Positions 1 to 8,076 of a DNA stretch of 25,577 bases are shown here, one piece after another; position 1 is the first letter of the stretch, and each line of letters opens with the position of its first letter. The DNA comes from CAYOMP01 sp964405075 (GTDB taxonomy: Bacteria > Bacillota > Clostridia > Lachnospirales > Lachnospiraceae). The DNA lies in the NCBI GenBank assembly GCA_964405075.1, contig CAYOMP010000029.1, forward strand, positions 1 to 25,577, written 5' to 3'. The notes under the pieces are model-generated. The model saw only the letters and a program-made list of their open reading frames with translations. It had not been told where the DNA came from and searched no databases. A program made the translations under genes and the position numbers.

Positions 1-75
1 CTCTTTTTTAATAAATTTTTTTTAGGAAAGCTGAAATTTATCTGAAAGATCACTGAAAAAGCCACTTTTGAAATA

Positions 76-1134
76 TTATGTAGTGTTGTTGAATTTTCTG
101 TACTCTCCTGGAGAAACTCCATATTTTGCCTTGAATACCTTATAAAAATGAGTTCGATTCGTAAAACCAAGTTGTACCGCAATAGAGGAGATTGAGATGT
201 CGGTTTCAGTTAAAAGAGAAGCAGCAGTTTTAAGAGTAAAGGAAAGACCATAATCATACAGGCACATGCCTGTATATTTTTTTACAATGGTATTAATGTA
301 GTTACCGCTGTAACATAGAGCTTTTTCCAGAGTGAGTCTGGACATTCGACCGTTAGTGTCTTCCATCAGGTGGCTGATACGTGAAAACAGGAGCAGATCT
401 GAGCTGGAGTTAAGAGTAACATTACTGATATGATAAAATTCTTTAGTATCTAGGTATTGGAATAATTCACATACCAGCGATTTTATGGCAAAAGTAGATC
501 CTAATTTAGGAATCAGCATTGCATGAAGTAACTGATCAGAAAGCTGATGTAAATCTTTCAGATGGCTCTGATTTTGAAATACTGGAAAAAAATCCAGATA
601 ATTTTTCCCTTTTTCAGATTGAAGATTCTCTGCCATAAACTGAAAAATTGAGTTTTCAATAGTGCTTTCCTCCTTTGGAAAATAAGCCGTTTTATATGAT
701 TCTAGTAATTCTTTTATTATATTTGTAGACAAGCCGAGAAAGAGTACTTTTGCCTCTCCAGTAAACTTTTCTACATGAACGACATTCTGATTGATCAGGC
801 AACAAGATCCTGCCGGATACAAATACTCTTTGCCTTCTATTTTCTGCGTGATACTTCCTTCCAGGACAAGCAATAATTCAAAAAAGCTATGCTGATGTGG
901 AATTCGAGCATTAAATTTATGAAAATCATCAACGATTGGTGTTGAATACAGAAACTGATCAATGGGAGAAATAGTCATAATATTAAAGAAATCTTTATTA
1001 GATAGCCCGCTGCAATAACTTAATGTAAATTGTATTGGAGCAGACATATCATAAAAGGAGCTTATGGTGCTTTGTGTATGATATACTTTTAAAGTGTTGC
1101 TTTCTTTTTGAGGATGAGTAGGATTATGTTGCAT
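76..1134 (-). CDS. AraC-family transcriptional regulator
   Basis: A 352-residue DNA-binding regulator. The N-terminal half has a cupin-like sensing fold around residues 70-140, with H80, H82 and E86 in the usual small-ligand pocket segment. The last ~90 residues (about 260-350) form the double helix-turn-helix of the AraC/XylS family; the second helix pair reads SSIAVQLGFTNRTHFYKVFK and is followed by the family ending GVSPGEYRK. The ATG at 1134 follows AAAGGAG with a five-base gap. It is divergent from the transporter/glycosidase operon starting at 1335, so it most likely controls that operon in response to the imported sugar (inference). Length and domain order are normal for AraC regulators with a ligand domain. 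The effector and the direction of control (activation or repression) cannot be read from the sequence. Confidence 0.93.
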   Translation of the reverse strand: MQHNPTHPQKESNTLKVYHTQSTISSFYDMSAPIQFTLSYCSGLSNKDFFNIMTISPIDQFLYSTPIVDDFHKFNARIPHQHSFFELLLVLEGSITQKIEGKEYLYPAGSCCLINQNVVHVEKFTGEAKVLFLGLSTNIIKELLESYKTAYFPKEESTIENSIFQFMAENLQSEKGKNYLDFFPVFQNQSHLKDLHQLSDQLLHAMLIPKLGSTFAIKSLVCELFQYLDTKEFYHISNVTLNSSSDLLLFSRISHLMEDTNGRMSRLTLEKALCYSGNYINTIVKKYTGMCLYDYGLSFTLKTAASLLTETDISISSIAVQLGFTNRTHFYKVFKAKYGVSPGEYRKFNNTT

Positions 1135-1178
1135 AAGTTCTCCTTTTGTTCTTGATAAATAATAAAGTTAATCCACGA

Positions 1179-1317
1179 ATATGATACAGTTTTTGCGGGT
1201 AAATGATATCGGTGACATTGTGTGGTTTGTTTAAAATTGCTAAAATTTAATCATATCAAGATAAAGTATATACATTATCACGAAAAAAGTAAAGGTTATT
1301 ACAAAAAAAGTAAAAGG
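1179..1317 (+). promoter_or_regulatory. Divergent control region with tandem direct repeats
   Basis: This is the region between the AraC gene and the transporter. Two nearly identical 21-22 base units sit head to tail at 1275-1295 and 1296-1317. Each starts TTAT(C/T)AC, continues with an A-run and ends AGTAAA(A)GG. A second pair of ATGATA words lies at 1181 and 1203, 22 bases apart. AraC-family proteins typically bind two half-sites about 21 bases apart, so these are candidate operator half-sites. A possible promoter is TTGCTA (1237-1242), 17 bases, GATAAA (1260-1265), which would put the tandem repeat downstream of the transcript start. The second repeat also contains the only good Shine-Dalgarno for the transporter. 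Confidence 0.45.
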
Positions 1318-1334
1318 AGAAAAAGAGAAAACTT

Positions 1335-2726
1335 ATGAAAGAGAAGAAGTATTTAAAGTGGTATCAAAAAGTAGCGTATGGTTCCGGTGATATGGCAGGA
1401 AACTGCGGTTATGCACTTATTTCAAGCTTTGTGATGCTTTATCTTACAAATGCTGTTGGTTTGAATAGTGCAATTATTGGTACATTAATGATGGTGTCAA
1501 AATTGTTGGATGGTGTATCAGATATATTCTTTGGTGGTCTTATGGACAAGACAAAAAGTAAGATGGGACAGGCACGTCCTTGGATGTTATTTGGACAGAT
1601 TGGGGTTTCGGCAAGTTTGTTTTTAGTTTTTAGCATTCCTAGTATGAGCCAAACCATGCAATATGCTTATTTTTTTGTATTCTATACAGCATATAATGCA
1701 GTTTTTTATACCGCAAACAGTATTGCATATGCTTCATTGGCGGCTAAGATAACAAAAAATGGGCAGGAAAGAGTACAACTTGGCTCTATTAGATTTATCT
1801 TTGCGACATTTACAACATTAGTCATTTCTTACAGTGCAATGGGAATTGTAGAGAAATTTGGTGGTGGAACACAGGGATGGCGTATGGTTGCACTGATTTT
1901 TGCAATCATTGGACTTGTAGTTAATACCTTTTCTGTTTTGATGGTAAAAGAAGTTCCAGATGAAAATGTTGTTGAATCTTTTGAAAGTAAAAAGGATGGT
2001 GGAACAAACGTAAGTTTCAAAAAATCTTTAAAATTACTGTTAAAAAATCCATATTATATTATTATACTTGGATTATATTTGGTAAATTATATTTACAGTG
2101 GAATTACACAGGGCGCAGGAATTTATTTTATGACCTATTACATGGGTGATCCTGCATTATTAGGAACATTTTCGCTTGTCAGTCTGATTCCAGTTATGCT
2201 CAGCTTAATGCTGACACCGACATTGGTAAAAAAATTTGGTACGATGCGGAAGGTAAATTTATACGCCCGTGTAATAACTATTTTGATGGGGATTGTCTTT
2301 ATTGTAGCAGCAATGAATAAAAATCTGCCACTTATGCTAGGAGCTGCATTTTTAAGAAATATGGCAGGTGGTCCACTTACCGGTACGTTAAACGCTTTAG
2401 TTGCAGAAACTAGTGATTATACATGGAGAACGCAAAAGAAGAGAATTGATGGTGTTATGTTTAGCTGTTCTTCCATTGGTGTAAAGCTTGGAGGAGGTAT
2501 CGGCAGTGCGATTGTCGGATGGCTTCTTGCATGGGGGAAATTTGATGGAACTGTTGCAGTGCAACCGGCAAGTGCTGTTAACGTGATTTTCTTTATGTAT
2601 GCGGTAGCACCAGTTGTATTTGGTCTGATTATGGCTGTCCTGATCTATTTATTAAAAGTAGAAGATGCAAACAGAGCATGGGATAAGGAACATTTAGAGG
2701 AACATTTAGAAGGAGAAAAAGCATGA
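1335..2726 (+). CDS. GPH-family glycoside:cation symporter (MelB-like)
   Basis: A 463-residue integral membrane protein of the glycoside-pentoside-hexuronide:cation symporter family within the major facilitator superfamily. It has about 12 hydrophobic segments spread over the whole length. The family signature lies at roughly residues 58-84: DGVSDIFFGGLMDKTKSKMG followed by QARPWML, corresponding to the conserved D-x(3)-D...RxxxGxxRPW loop of MelB/LacS-type carriers. There is no C-terminal PTS EIIA domain, unlike streptococcal LacS. Its stop overlaps the start of the GH2 glycosidase, so the two are co-translated and the carrier very likely imports that enzyme's glycoside substrate. The Shine-Dalgarno AAAGGAG lies unusually far (about 15 bases) from the ATG; a weaker GAGA is closer. 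The exact sugar is unknown. Confidence 0.93.
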   Translation: MKEKKYLKWYQKVAYGSGDMAGNCGYALISSFVMLYLTNAVGLNSAIIGTLMMVSKLLDGVSDIFFGGLMDKTKSKMGQARPWMLFGQIGVSASLFLVFSIPSMSQTMQYAYFFVFYTAYNAVFYTANSIAYASLAAKITKNGQERVQLGSIRFIFATFTTLVISYSAMGIVEKFGGGTQGWRMVALIFAIIGLVVNTFSVLMVKEVPDENVVESFESKKDGGTNVSFKKSLKLLLKNPYYIIILGLYLVNYIYSGITQGAGIYFMTYYMGDPALLGTFSLVSLIPVMLSLMLTPTLVKKFGTMRKVNLYARVITILMGIVFIVAAMNKNLPLMLGAAFLRNMAGGPLTGTLNALVAETSDYTWRTQKKRIDGVMFSCSSIGVKLGGGIGSAIVGWLLAWGKFDGTVAVQPASAVNVIFFMYAVAPVVFGLIMAVLIYLLKVEDANRAWDKEHLEEHLEGEKA

Positions 2727-5194
2727 TTCGTAGAAACTTTAACCATGACTGGCAGGTAACAAAAGGCGGAAAAGGTACTGATACAGCTTCGTTTATGGGA
2801 GCGTCAGGAATGAAAAAGGTGCATCTCCCTTATGATGCAATGATTCATGAGGAACGTACCCCTGATGTTGAAAGTGGTGCTCAGACAGGATTTTATCCTG
2901 GAGGAGAATACATATATCAAAAGTCTGTGATGATACCGGAAGAATGGAAAGAAAAAAAAGTAATCTTGGAATTTGAGGGAATTTATCAGACTGCGATGGT
3001 TTATATCAATGGTGCACTGGCAAAGCGGAATTTATATGGATATTCTGATTTTTATGTGGAATTAAATCCATGGCTGAATTATGGAACTGAGAATCAGATT
3101 AAAGTGATTGCAAATAATAGCACGGTTCCAAACAGCCGCTGGTACACAGGCAGCGGAATTTACAGGAATGTAAAATTAATCATTGGGGACAGGATTCATA
3201 TCCCCGTAGATGGTGTCAGGATTACTACTCTGTCAGCTGATGAAGAATCGGCAATCATAGAAATAGAAACAAAGATACAAAGTATCAGCAAAGTAAGAGA
3301 AAATATATCCGTAATTGTCTGTTTAGAGAAAGATGGAAAAATAATTGCGAGGGATAGACAGAAAGTGGTAATGTATCCGGAAACAAAGGAAACTGCGAGA
3401 TGTAGCATCTGTGTGACGGAGCCGGAGTTGTGGGACTGTGATACTCCGAATCTATATCAGTGTAAGATTCAGATTGAAGATGCTGGCGAAGTGTTGGATG
3501 AAACTATAGAGACATTTGGAATTCGGACACTGACGTTGGATTCTGTACATGGTCTACGTATGAATGGAAAGGCAGTGAAGATGCGTGGAGCTTGTATCCA
3601 TCATGACAATGGAATTCTGGGAGCAACAACACTGGAAAAGGCAGAAGAGAGACGTTGCAGGCAACTAAAAGAAGCGGGATTTAACAGTATTCGGAGTTCA
3701 CACCATCCAATTAGTAAAGCGATGCTGGCTGCATGTGACCGTTATGGAATCATGGTTATGGATGAATTGAGTGATATGTGGACTCTTCATAAAAATCCAT
3801 ATGACTTTGCACTGCATTTTGAAGAATGCTGGGAACAGGTAGTGGAACAGATGGTGGCAACAGATTATAATCATCCGTCGGTTGTATTGTATTCCTCTGG
3901 AAATGAGATTACAGAAGCTGGTTCCGATGCAGGAGCGGCAATCAATCGAAAAATCTGCAATAAGTTTCATGAACTGGATCACACAAGATTTACGACAATG
4001 GGGCTGAACGGCCTTATGACGGCTGGACGGCGGTTGAAGGATATTATGGCCGATGTAATGGGAAAATTTGGAACACCAGAAGCAGATGGATCTGGAAACA
4101 AAGACGGAAGCAATGCCTTTAACAGCTTTATGAGTATGATGGAAGGGGAACGAGGAGAATATTTTTCTACGCATCCGTTGTTGACAGAAGCGCTAGAAGG
4201 TTGTTCTGTGTCTAGTGATATTGTCGGACTGAATTATCTCACCGGAAGACATGTATTAGAACAGGAAATTCATCCGAATAAAACTGTTCTTGGTACGGAA
4301 ACGTATCCGGCAGATATTGTAAGACTGTGGGGAATTGTAAAACGATATCCACATGTCCTGGGAGACTTTACCTGGGCCGGGTACGATTATCTTGGAGAAG
4401 CAGGATGTGGAATATTCCATTACGATGGTAATGCGAACTTTTCTAGTATATATCCTGAAAGGACAGCTTATATCGGTGATTTGGATTTGATTGGATATCG
4501 ACGTCCGATCAGTTATCTTAGGGAAATCGTTTATGGACTTCGAAAAGAACCGTATATCGCAGTAGAAAGGGTAAATCGATATGGTATGAAATGTTCGAAA
4601 ACACCTTGGATGCATAAAGACTCGGTTTCGAGCTGGACTTGGCCCGGATATGAAGGCAGACCTGCTGTTGTAGATATCTATGCTGATGCGGAAGAAGTGG
4701 AATTGTTCCTAAATGGGCATTCCCTTGGAAAGAAACCTGCAGGAGAACAAAATGAATTTACTGCAACCTATGAGTTGGTTTATCAACCGGGTGAATTAAT
4801 CGCAGTTAGTTATGATGCTGGAAAAGAAACCGGAAGATATTCACTGAATACAGCGAGCGAGAAGATACAGCTCTGTGCAGAAGCTGATAAAAAAGTACTT
4901 TGCGCGGATGGAGAAGATCTTTCTTTTATTACTGTGAAATTGGTGGATGAGAACGGAACGGAAAACCTCTTTGCATCTAAAAAAGTAGCAGTTTCTGTAG
5001 AAGGAGCGGGCAGATTGGAGGCATTTGGAAGTGCTGATCCACAATCTGTATCCAGTTATAATGATACAGAATGGGATACCTATGACGGATACGTAATGGC
5101 TGTTATCAGGTCAGGAATGGAGACAGGAAAGATAAAAGTTGTTTTCGCATCAGAAGGATGCAAAGATGTATGTGTGGAAATTGAAGTTCGTTAG
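2723..5194 (+). CDS. Glycoside hydrolase family 2 (beta-galactosidase/beta-glucuronidase type)
   Basis: An 823-residue retaining beta-glycosidase. A sugar-binding jelly-roll domain covers about residues 1-155 (GFYPGGEYIYQKSV, SRWYTGSGIYRNV), an immunoglobulin-like domain 160-268, and the TIM barrel 270-600. The acid/base is E395 in SSGNEI and the nucleophile is E526 in GTETYP. After the barrel come a DUF4982-like beta domain (about 655-715; VELFLNGHSLGKK) and another Ig-like domain ending near 823. No signal peptide is present, so it acts in the cytoplasm on sugar delivered by the adjacent symporter. Its ATG overlaps the carrier's stop (ATGA), with GAAGGAG upstream. The Asn-x-Lys motif typical of true beta-glucuronidases is not evident after the nucleophile, so a beta-galactoside or other neutral glycoside is a better guess than a glucuronide, but specificity is open. 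Confidence 0.92.
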   Translation: MIRRNFNHDWQVTKGGKGTDTASFMGASGMKKVHLPYDAMIHEERTPDVESGAQTGFYPGGEYIYQKSVMIPEEWKEKKVILEFEGIYQTAMVYINGALAKRNLYGYSDFYVELNPWLNYGTENQIKVIANNSTVPNSRWYTGSGIYRNVKLIIGDRIHIPVDGVRITTLSADEESAIIEIETKIQSISKVRENISVIVCLEKDGKIIARDRQKVVMYPETKETARCSICVTEPELWDCDTPNLYQCKIQIEDAGEVLDETIETFGIRTLTLDSVHGLRMNGKAVKMRGACIHHDNGILGATTLEKAEERRCRQLKEAGFNSIRSSHHPISKAMLAACDRYGIMVMDELSDMWTLHKNPYDFALHFEECWEQVVEQMVATDYNHPSVVLYSSGNEITEAGSDAGAAINRKICNKFHELDHTRFTTMGLNGLMTAGRRLKDIMADVMGKFGTPEADGSGNKDGSNAFNSFMSMMEGERGEYFSTHPLLTEALEGCSVSSDIVGLNYLTGRHVLEQEIHPNKTVLGTETYPADIVRLWGIVKRYPHVLGDFTWAGYDYLGEAGCGIFHYDGNANFSSIYPERTAYIGDLDLIGYRRPISYLREIVYGLRKEPYIAVERVNRYGMKCSKTPWMHKDSVSSWTWPGYEGRPAVVDIYADAEEVELFLNGHSLGKKPAGEQNEFTATYELVYQPGELIAVSYDAGKETGRYSLNTASEKIQLCAEADKKVLCADGEDLSFITVKLVDENGTENLFASKKVAVSVEGAGRLEAFGSADPQSVSSYNDTEWDTYDGYVMAVIRSGMETGKIKVVFASEGCKDVCVEIEVR

Positions 5195-5281
5195 CAGAAA
5201 GGAATGAATTTTATGGAGAGAAAAGGTTGGAAGTGACAATCTTAGATGGTACTTTTTGGTAACAGAATAGTATAATAAATA

Positions 5282-5320
5282 CTAGAGGGTGAAACACAGG
5301 TTTACGTTTTCACCCTCTAG
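5282..5320. terminator. Bidirectional terminator between convergent genes
   Basis: A perfect 13-base inverted repeat, CTAGAGGGTGAAA (5282-5294) and its complement (5308-5320), with a 13-base loop. It lies between the GH2 gene and the convergent rubrerythrin gene. Each side is followed by moderately T-rich DNA, not a clean T-run, so termination strength is uncertain. Confidence 0.65.
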
Positions 5321-5400
5321 TTATCTGTAATTATAAAATTATCTTGAAAATAAAATAATTATCTATCTCCTACCCGATTTAGCCTTACTCCGCTTGTAGC

Positions 5401-5943
5401 TTAACCAAAGTATCTCTTCAAAAGTCCTTCGAAAGCTTTTCCATGTCTAGCTTCGTCACGAGCCATTTCGTGAACTGTATCATGAATAGCATCAAGATTT
5501 GCAGCTTTAGCGCGTTTAGCAAGATCAAACTTACCTGCTGTGGCACCGTTTTCAGCATCAACTCTTAATTCAAGATTTTTCTTAGTTGAATCAGTTACAA
5601 CTTCACCTAATAATTCAGCAAATTTAGCTGCATGTTCAGCTTCTTCAAAAGCTGCTTTTTCATAGTACATACCTACTTCAGGATAGCCCTCTCTATGAGC
5701 TACTCTTGCCATCGCAAGATACATACCAACTTCTGTACATTCACCAGTGAAGTTATCTCTTAAATCCTTAATAATATCTTCGCTAACGCCCTTAGCAACA
5801 CCTACAACGTGTTCAGCAGCCCAAGTACGTTCTCCAGACTGTTCAGTAAATTTTTCAGCCTTTGCTTTACAGATTGGACATTCAGCTGGTGCTTCATTTC
5901 CTTCGTGAACATAACCACATACGCTACATACAAATTTCTTCAT
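5401..5943 (-). CDS. Reverse rubrerythrin (rubredoxin domain first), peroxide-detoxifying diiron protein
   Basis: A 180-residue cytoplasmic protein. The N-terminal rubredoxin-like FeS4 site is made by C6, C9, C22 and C25 (CSVCGY...CPIC). A four-helix ferritin-like domain follows from about residue 50, with diiron ligand patterns such as GECTEVGMYL, EEAEHAAKFAEL and MARDEARHGKAF. Classical rubrerythrin has the rubredoxin at the C-terminus; this reversed order matches the clostridial reverse rubrerythrins that reduce H2O2 and O2 with electrons from NADH. I chose the internal ATG at 5943 over the longer frame (5982) because AAAGGAGA sits 8 bases upstream and the protein then starts MKKFVC, directly at the rubredoxin fold. 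The promoter carries a PerR-type palindrome and perR lies next upstream, so peroxide induction is expected. Confidence 0.93.
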   Translation of the reverse strand: MKKFVCSVCGYVHEGNEAPAECPICKAKAEKFTEQSGERTWAAEHVVGVAKGVSEDIIKDLRDNFTGECTEVGMYLAMARVAHREGYPEVGMYYEKAAFEEAEHAAKFAELLGEVVTDSTKKNLELRVDAENGATAGKFDLAKRAKAANLDAIHDTVHEMARDEARHGKAFEGLLKRYFG

Positions 5944-6005
5944 TATATCTATCTCCTTTTCTTGTAAAAAAATTACTCTCAATAATAGTAATAGTTACTG
6001 ATATT

Positions 6006-6034
6006 AATTTATCATAATGATAAACAAGAGTCAA
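6006..6034 (-). promoter_or_regulatory. Rubrerythrin promoter overlapped by a PerR/Fur-type box
   Basis: On the minus strand a -35 TTGACT (6029-6034) and a -10 TAAATT (6006-6011) are separated by exactly 17 bases. A perfect 8-1-8 palindrome, TTTATCATTATGATAAA (6008-6024), covers most of the spacer and the -10. It resembles the Bacillus Fur/PerR box pattern TTATAATNATTATAA/TGATAATNATTATCA. Binding here would block RNA polymerase, as expected for peroxide-relieved PerR repression. Confidence 0.82.
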
Positions 6035-6066
6035 TAAGAAAAAAATAAACTAATTGTAAATAAATT

Positions 6067-6462
6067 CTAAATCTGGTTGTTTGTTATACAATGTGGACAT
6101 TCCCCGTAGAAATGAGCAATATGTCCATGGATTTTTCCGGCAAATTTATTTTGTGCGGCCTGATTAATTATATCCATATTATCCAGTTCCAAATCCATTA
6201 CTTTTCCGCAAGTATTACATATAAAGTGATAATGAGGGTCAGGATTTCCATCAAAACGGTCCATTCCTTCTTCTGTAGATATTTTTTTGATTTCACCTAT
6301 TTTACATAGTAATGCAAGATTTCTGTACACGGTTCCAAGGCTTATATTCGGGAATTCCTGACGGACATTAGTATATATGGTGTCAGCTGTTGGATGATCT
6401 TTTCTATCCATTAAAAATGTTTTAATTGCTTCGCGTTGTCTGCTATATTTTAGACCTTGCAT
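6067..6462 (-). CDS. perR: PerR, peroxide-sensing Fur-family repressor
   Basis: A 131-residue Fur-superfamily metalloregulator with an N-terminal winged helix (about 1-65; HPTADTIY, LGTVYRNL) and a C-terminal dimerisation domain. All residues known to bind metal in Bacillus PerR are present at a constant offset of 14: H23, D71, H77, H79 and D90 for the regulatory Fe/Mn site, and C82, C85, C122 and C125 for structural zinc. D71 in RFD is the residue that separates PerR (Asp) from Fur (Glu), so PerR is preferred over Fur or Zur. The start follows GAAGGAG. It lies 124 bases upstream of the reverse rubrerythrin start region on the same strand, and that gene has a matching operator. The rubrerythrin has its own promoter, so the two need not be one transcript. 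Confidence 0.93.
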   Translation of the reverse strand: MQGLKYSRQREAIKTFLMDRKDHPTADTIYTNVRQEFPNISLGTVYRNLALLCKIGEIKKISTEEGMDRFDGNPDPHYHFICNTCGKVMDLELDNMDIINQAAQNKFAGKIHGHIAHFYGECPHCITNNQI

Positions 6463-6500
6463 AATATCTCCTTCTAACTTAGTAATTATTCCTAATTTTG

Positions 6501-6529
6501 ATATTATTCCTGTTTTGAATATTAGTCAA
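6501..6529 (-). promoter_or_regulatory. perR promoter
   Basis: On the minus strand TTGACT (6524-6529) and TAATAT (6501-6506) lie 17 bases apart, about 40 bases before the perR ATG. No palindrome as good as that at the rubrerythrin promoter is visible here, so autoregulation is not supported by sequence. Confidence 0.7.
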
Positions 6530-6756
6530 TCAATTAAGCATAAACTTTTATTAAAAGCATATAAATAGAATGTAATACAATATAGTACAGGAGAAGAGAG
6601 TACAGAAAAAACAAAATTTAAATGTTTAAAATTGATTGGTTTTTTCTGCGGTTACGTTGAATTATCTAAAATGCAATGTGAAATTAATGCAATTAAGTAA
6701 AAATAGATAAAATTTCTATTAAATTGCTGAAATTAACTCATAAACTGTTTTATATG
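6530..6756. other. AT-rich spacer between divergent perR and glgC
   Basis: No convincing gene is present. The only structure I see is a perfect 10-base inverted repeat, CAGAAAAAAC (6603-6612) and its complement (6639-6648), with a 26-base AT-rich loop. Its T-run is inside the stem, so it is a poor terminator candidate. Confidence 0.5.
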
Positions 6757-6765
6757 TGTTATAAT
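6757..6765 (+). promoter_or_regulatory. glgC promoter, extended -10
   Basis: TGTTATAAT (6757-6765) is a perfect -10 TATAAT with the TGn extension, 36 bases before the glgC start. No good -35 lies 16-18 bases upstream, which is common for extended -10 promoters. The identical nonamer occurs before murA and before the sensor kinase gene. Confidence 0.65.
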
Positions 6766-6801
6766 TGTAGTTATCAAAAAGAATGAAGAGGGGGCTATTG
6801 A

Positions 6802-8076
6802 ATGGTAAAAAAAGAGATGATTGCCATGCTTCTTGCAGGGGGACAAGGTAGCAGATTAGGAGTTTTGACATCGAAGGTAGCGAAACCAGCAGTTAGTTTT
6901 GGTGGAAAGTACCGTATAATTGATTTCCCTTTAAGTAACTGTATTAACTCAGGAGTTGATACAGTAGGAGTTTTAACTCAATATCAACCATTAAGGCTTA
7001 ATGCCCATATTGGAATAGGTATTCCATGGGACTTAGACAGAAATGTCGGAGGTGTAACTGTTTTGCCACCTTATGAAAAGAGTGGAAACAGTGAGTGGTA
7101 TACTGGTACAGCTAATGCTATTTACCAGAATATGGAATACATGGAGAGCTATAATCCGGAATATGTACTTATTTTGTCTGGTGACCATATTTACAAAATG
7201 GATTATGAGGTAATGCTTGATTACCATAAAGAGAAGAATGCAGACGTAACAATAGCAGTAATGCCAGTACCTATGGAAGAAGCCAGCAGATTCGGTATTA
7301 TGATTACTGATGATGAAGGAAGAATACAGGATTTTGAGGAAAAACCTGAAAAACCAAGAAGTAATCTTGCTTCAATGGGTATTTACATATTTACGTGGAG
7401 TGCATTAAAAGAGGCTCTGGAAGCATTGTCAGAAGAGAATGCCTGTGATTTTGGTAAACATGTAATACCATATTGTCACGATAAAGGTGAAAGATTATTT
7501 GCATACGAGTACAATGGTTATTGGAAAGACGTTGGAACATTGGCTTCTTATTGGGAAGCTAATATGGAATTAGTTGATTTGATTCCTGAATTTAACCTTT
7601 ATGAAGAATATTGGAAGATATATACAAAGAGTGATAAAATAACACCTCAGTATATTTCGGCAGATTCAAAGGTGGACAAGAGTATTATAGGTGAAGGATC
7701 TACTATCTACGGAGAAGTATATCATTCTATAATAGGAACGGGAGTAACAATTGGTAAGGGAACTGTCGTTAGAGACTCCATTATAATGGCTGACACAGAG
7801 ATTGGCGATAATTGTACTATAGATAAATCTATAATCGCAGAGAACGTAACAATAGGAAATGATGTAAATCTTGGTGTTGGAGAAGAAGTGCCAAATAAGG
7901 TTAAGCCTAATATATATTCCTTTGGTCTTGTAACTATTGGAGAGAATTCAGTAATACCAGACGGAATAAAAATAGGTAAAAACACTGCTATTTCAGGTGT
8001 TACAACTCCTGAAGATTATCTGGACAACACATTAGCAAGCGGCGAAACATTGATAAAGGCAGGGGGCAAACGATGA
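6802..8076 (+). CDS. glgC: Glucose-1-phosphate adenylyltransferase, catalytic subunit GlgC
   Basis: A 424-residue enzyme that makes ADP-glucose from ATP and glucose-1-phosphate, the committed step of bacterial glycogen synthesis. The N-terminal nucleotidyltransferase domain (1-~260) has the loop LAGGQGSRLGVLTSKVAKPA (residues 11-30), catalytic D128 in SGDHIYKMDY and the sugar-phosphate motif FEEKPEKP. The C-terminal part (about 290-400) is a left-handed beta-helix with I/V-rich hexapeptide repeats. AAGAGGGGG lies upstream of the ATG. It overlaps glgD by the ATGA arrangement, as expected for the GlgC/GlgD heterotetramer of Firmicutes. No glycogen synthase, phosphorylase or branching-enzyme gene is in this window, so the rest of the pathway must lie elsewhere. 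Confidence 0.96.
   Translation: MVKKEMIAMLLAGGQGSRLGVLTSKVAKPAVSFGGKYRIIDFPLSNCINSGVDTVGVLTQYQPLRLNAHIGIGIPWDLDRNVGGVTVLPPYEKSGNSEWYTGTANAIYQNMEYMESYNPEYVLILSGDHIYKMDYEVMLDYHKEKNADVTIAVMPVPMEEASRFGIMITDDEGRIQDFEEKPEKPRSNLASMGIYIFTWSALKEALEALSEENACDFGKHVIPYCHDKGERLFAYEYNGYWKDVGTLASYWEANMELVDLIPEFNLYEEYWKIYTKSDKITPQYISADSKVDKSIIGEGSTIYGEVYHSIIGTGVTIGKGTVVRDSIIMADTEIGDNCTIDKSIIAENVTIGNDVNLGVGEEVPNKVKPNIYSFGLVTIGENSVIPDGIKIGKNTAISGVTTPEDYLDNTLASGETLIKAGGKR

Noticed and set aside
1..75. T-rich window edge after the AraC gene, checked for a terminator
   Set aside because: No clean stem could be found; too little flanking sequence is available.
5204..5236. Ten-codon frame with a Shine-Dalgarno just after the GH2 gene
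   Set aside because: Too short to support; it may be the remnant start of a lost third operon gene, but nothing after its stop looks coding.
5360..5380. AGGAGATAGATA after the rubrerythrin stop (minus strand), identical to its ribosome-site region
   Set aside because: Twelve AT/purine-rich bases can recur by chance and no start codon or frame follows.
6603..6648. 10-bp inverted repeat considered as a terminator between perR and glgC
   Set aside because: The A/T runs are inside the stem and the loop is 26 bases; both flanking genes diverge, so no transcript needs to end here.
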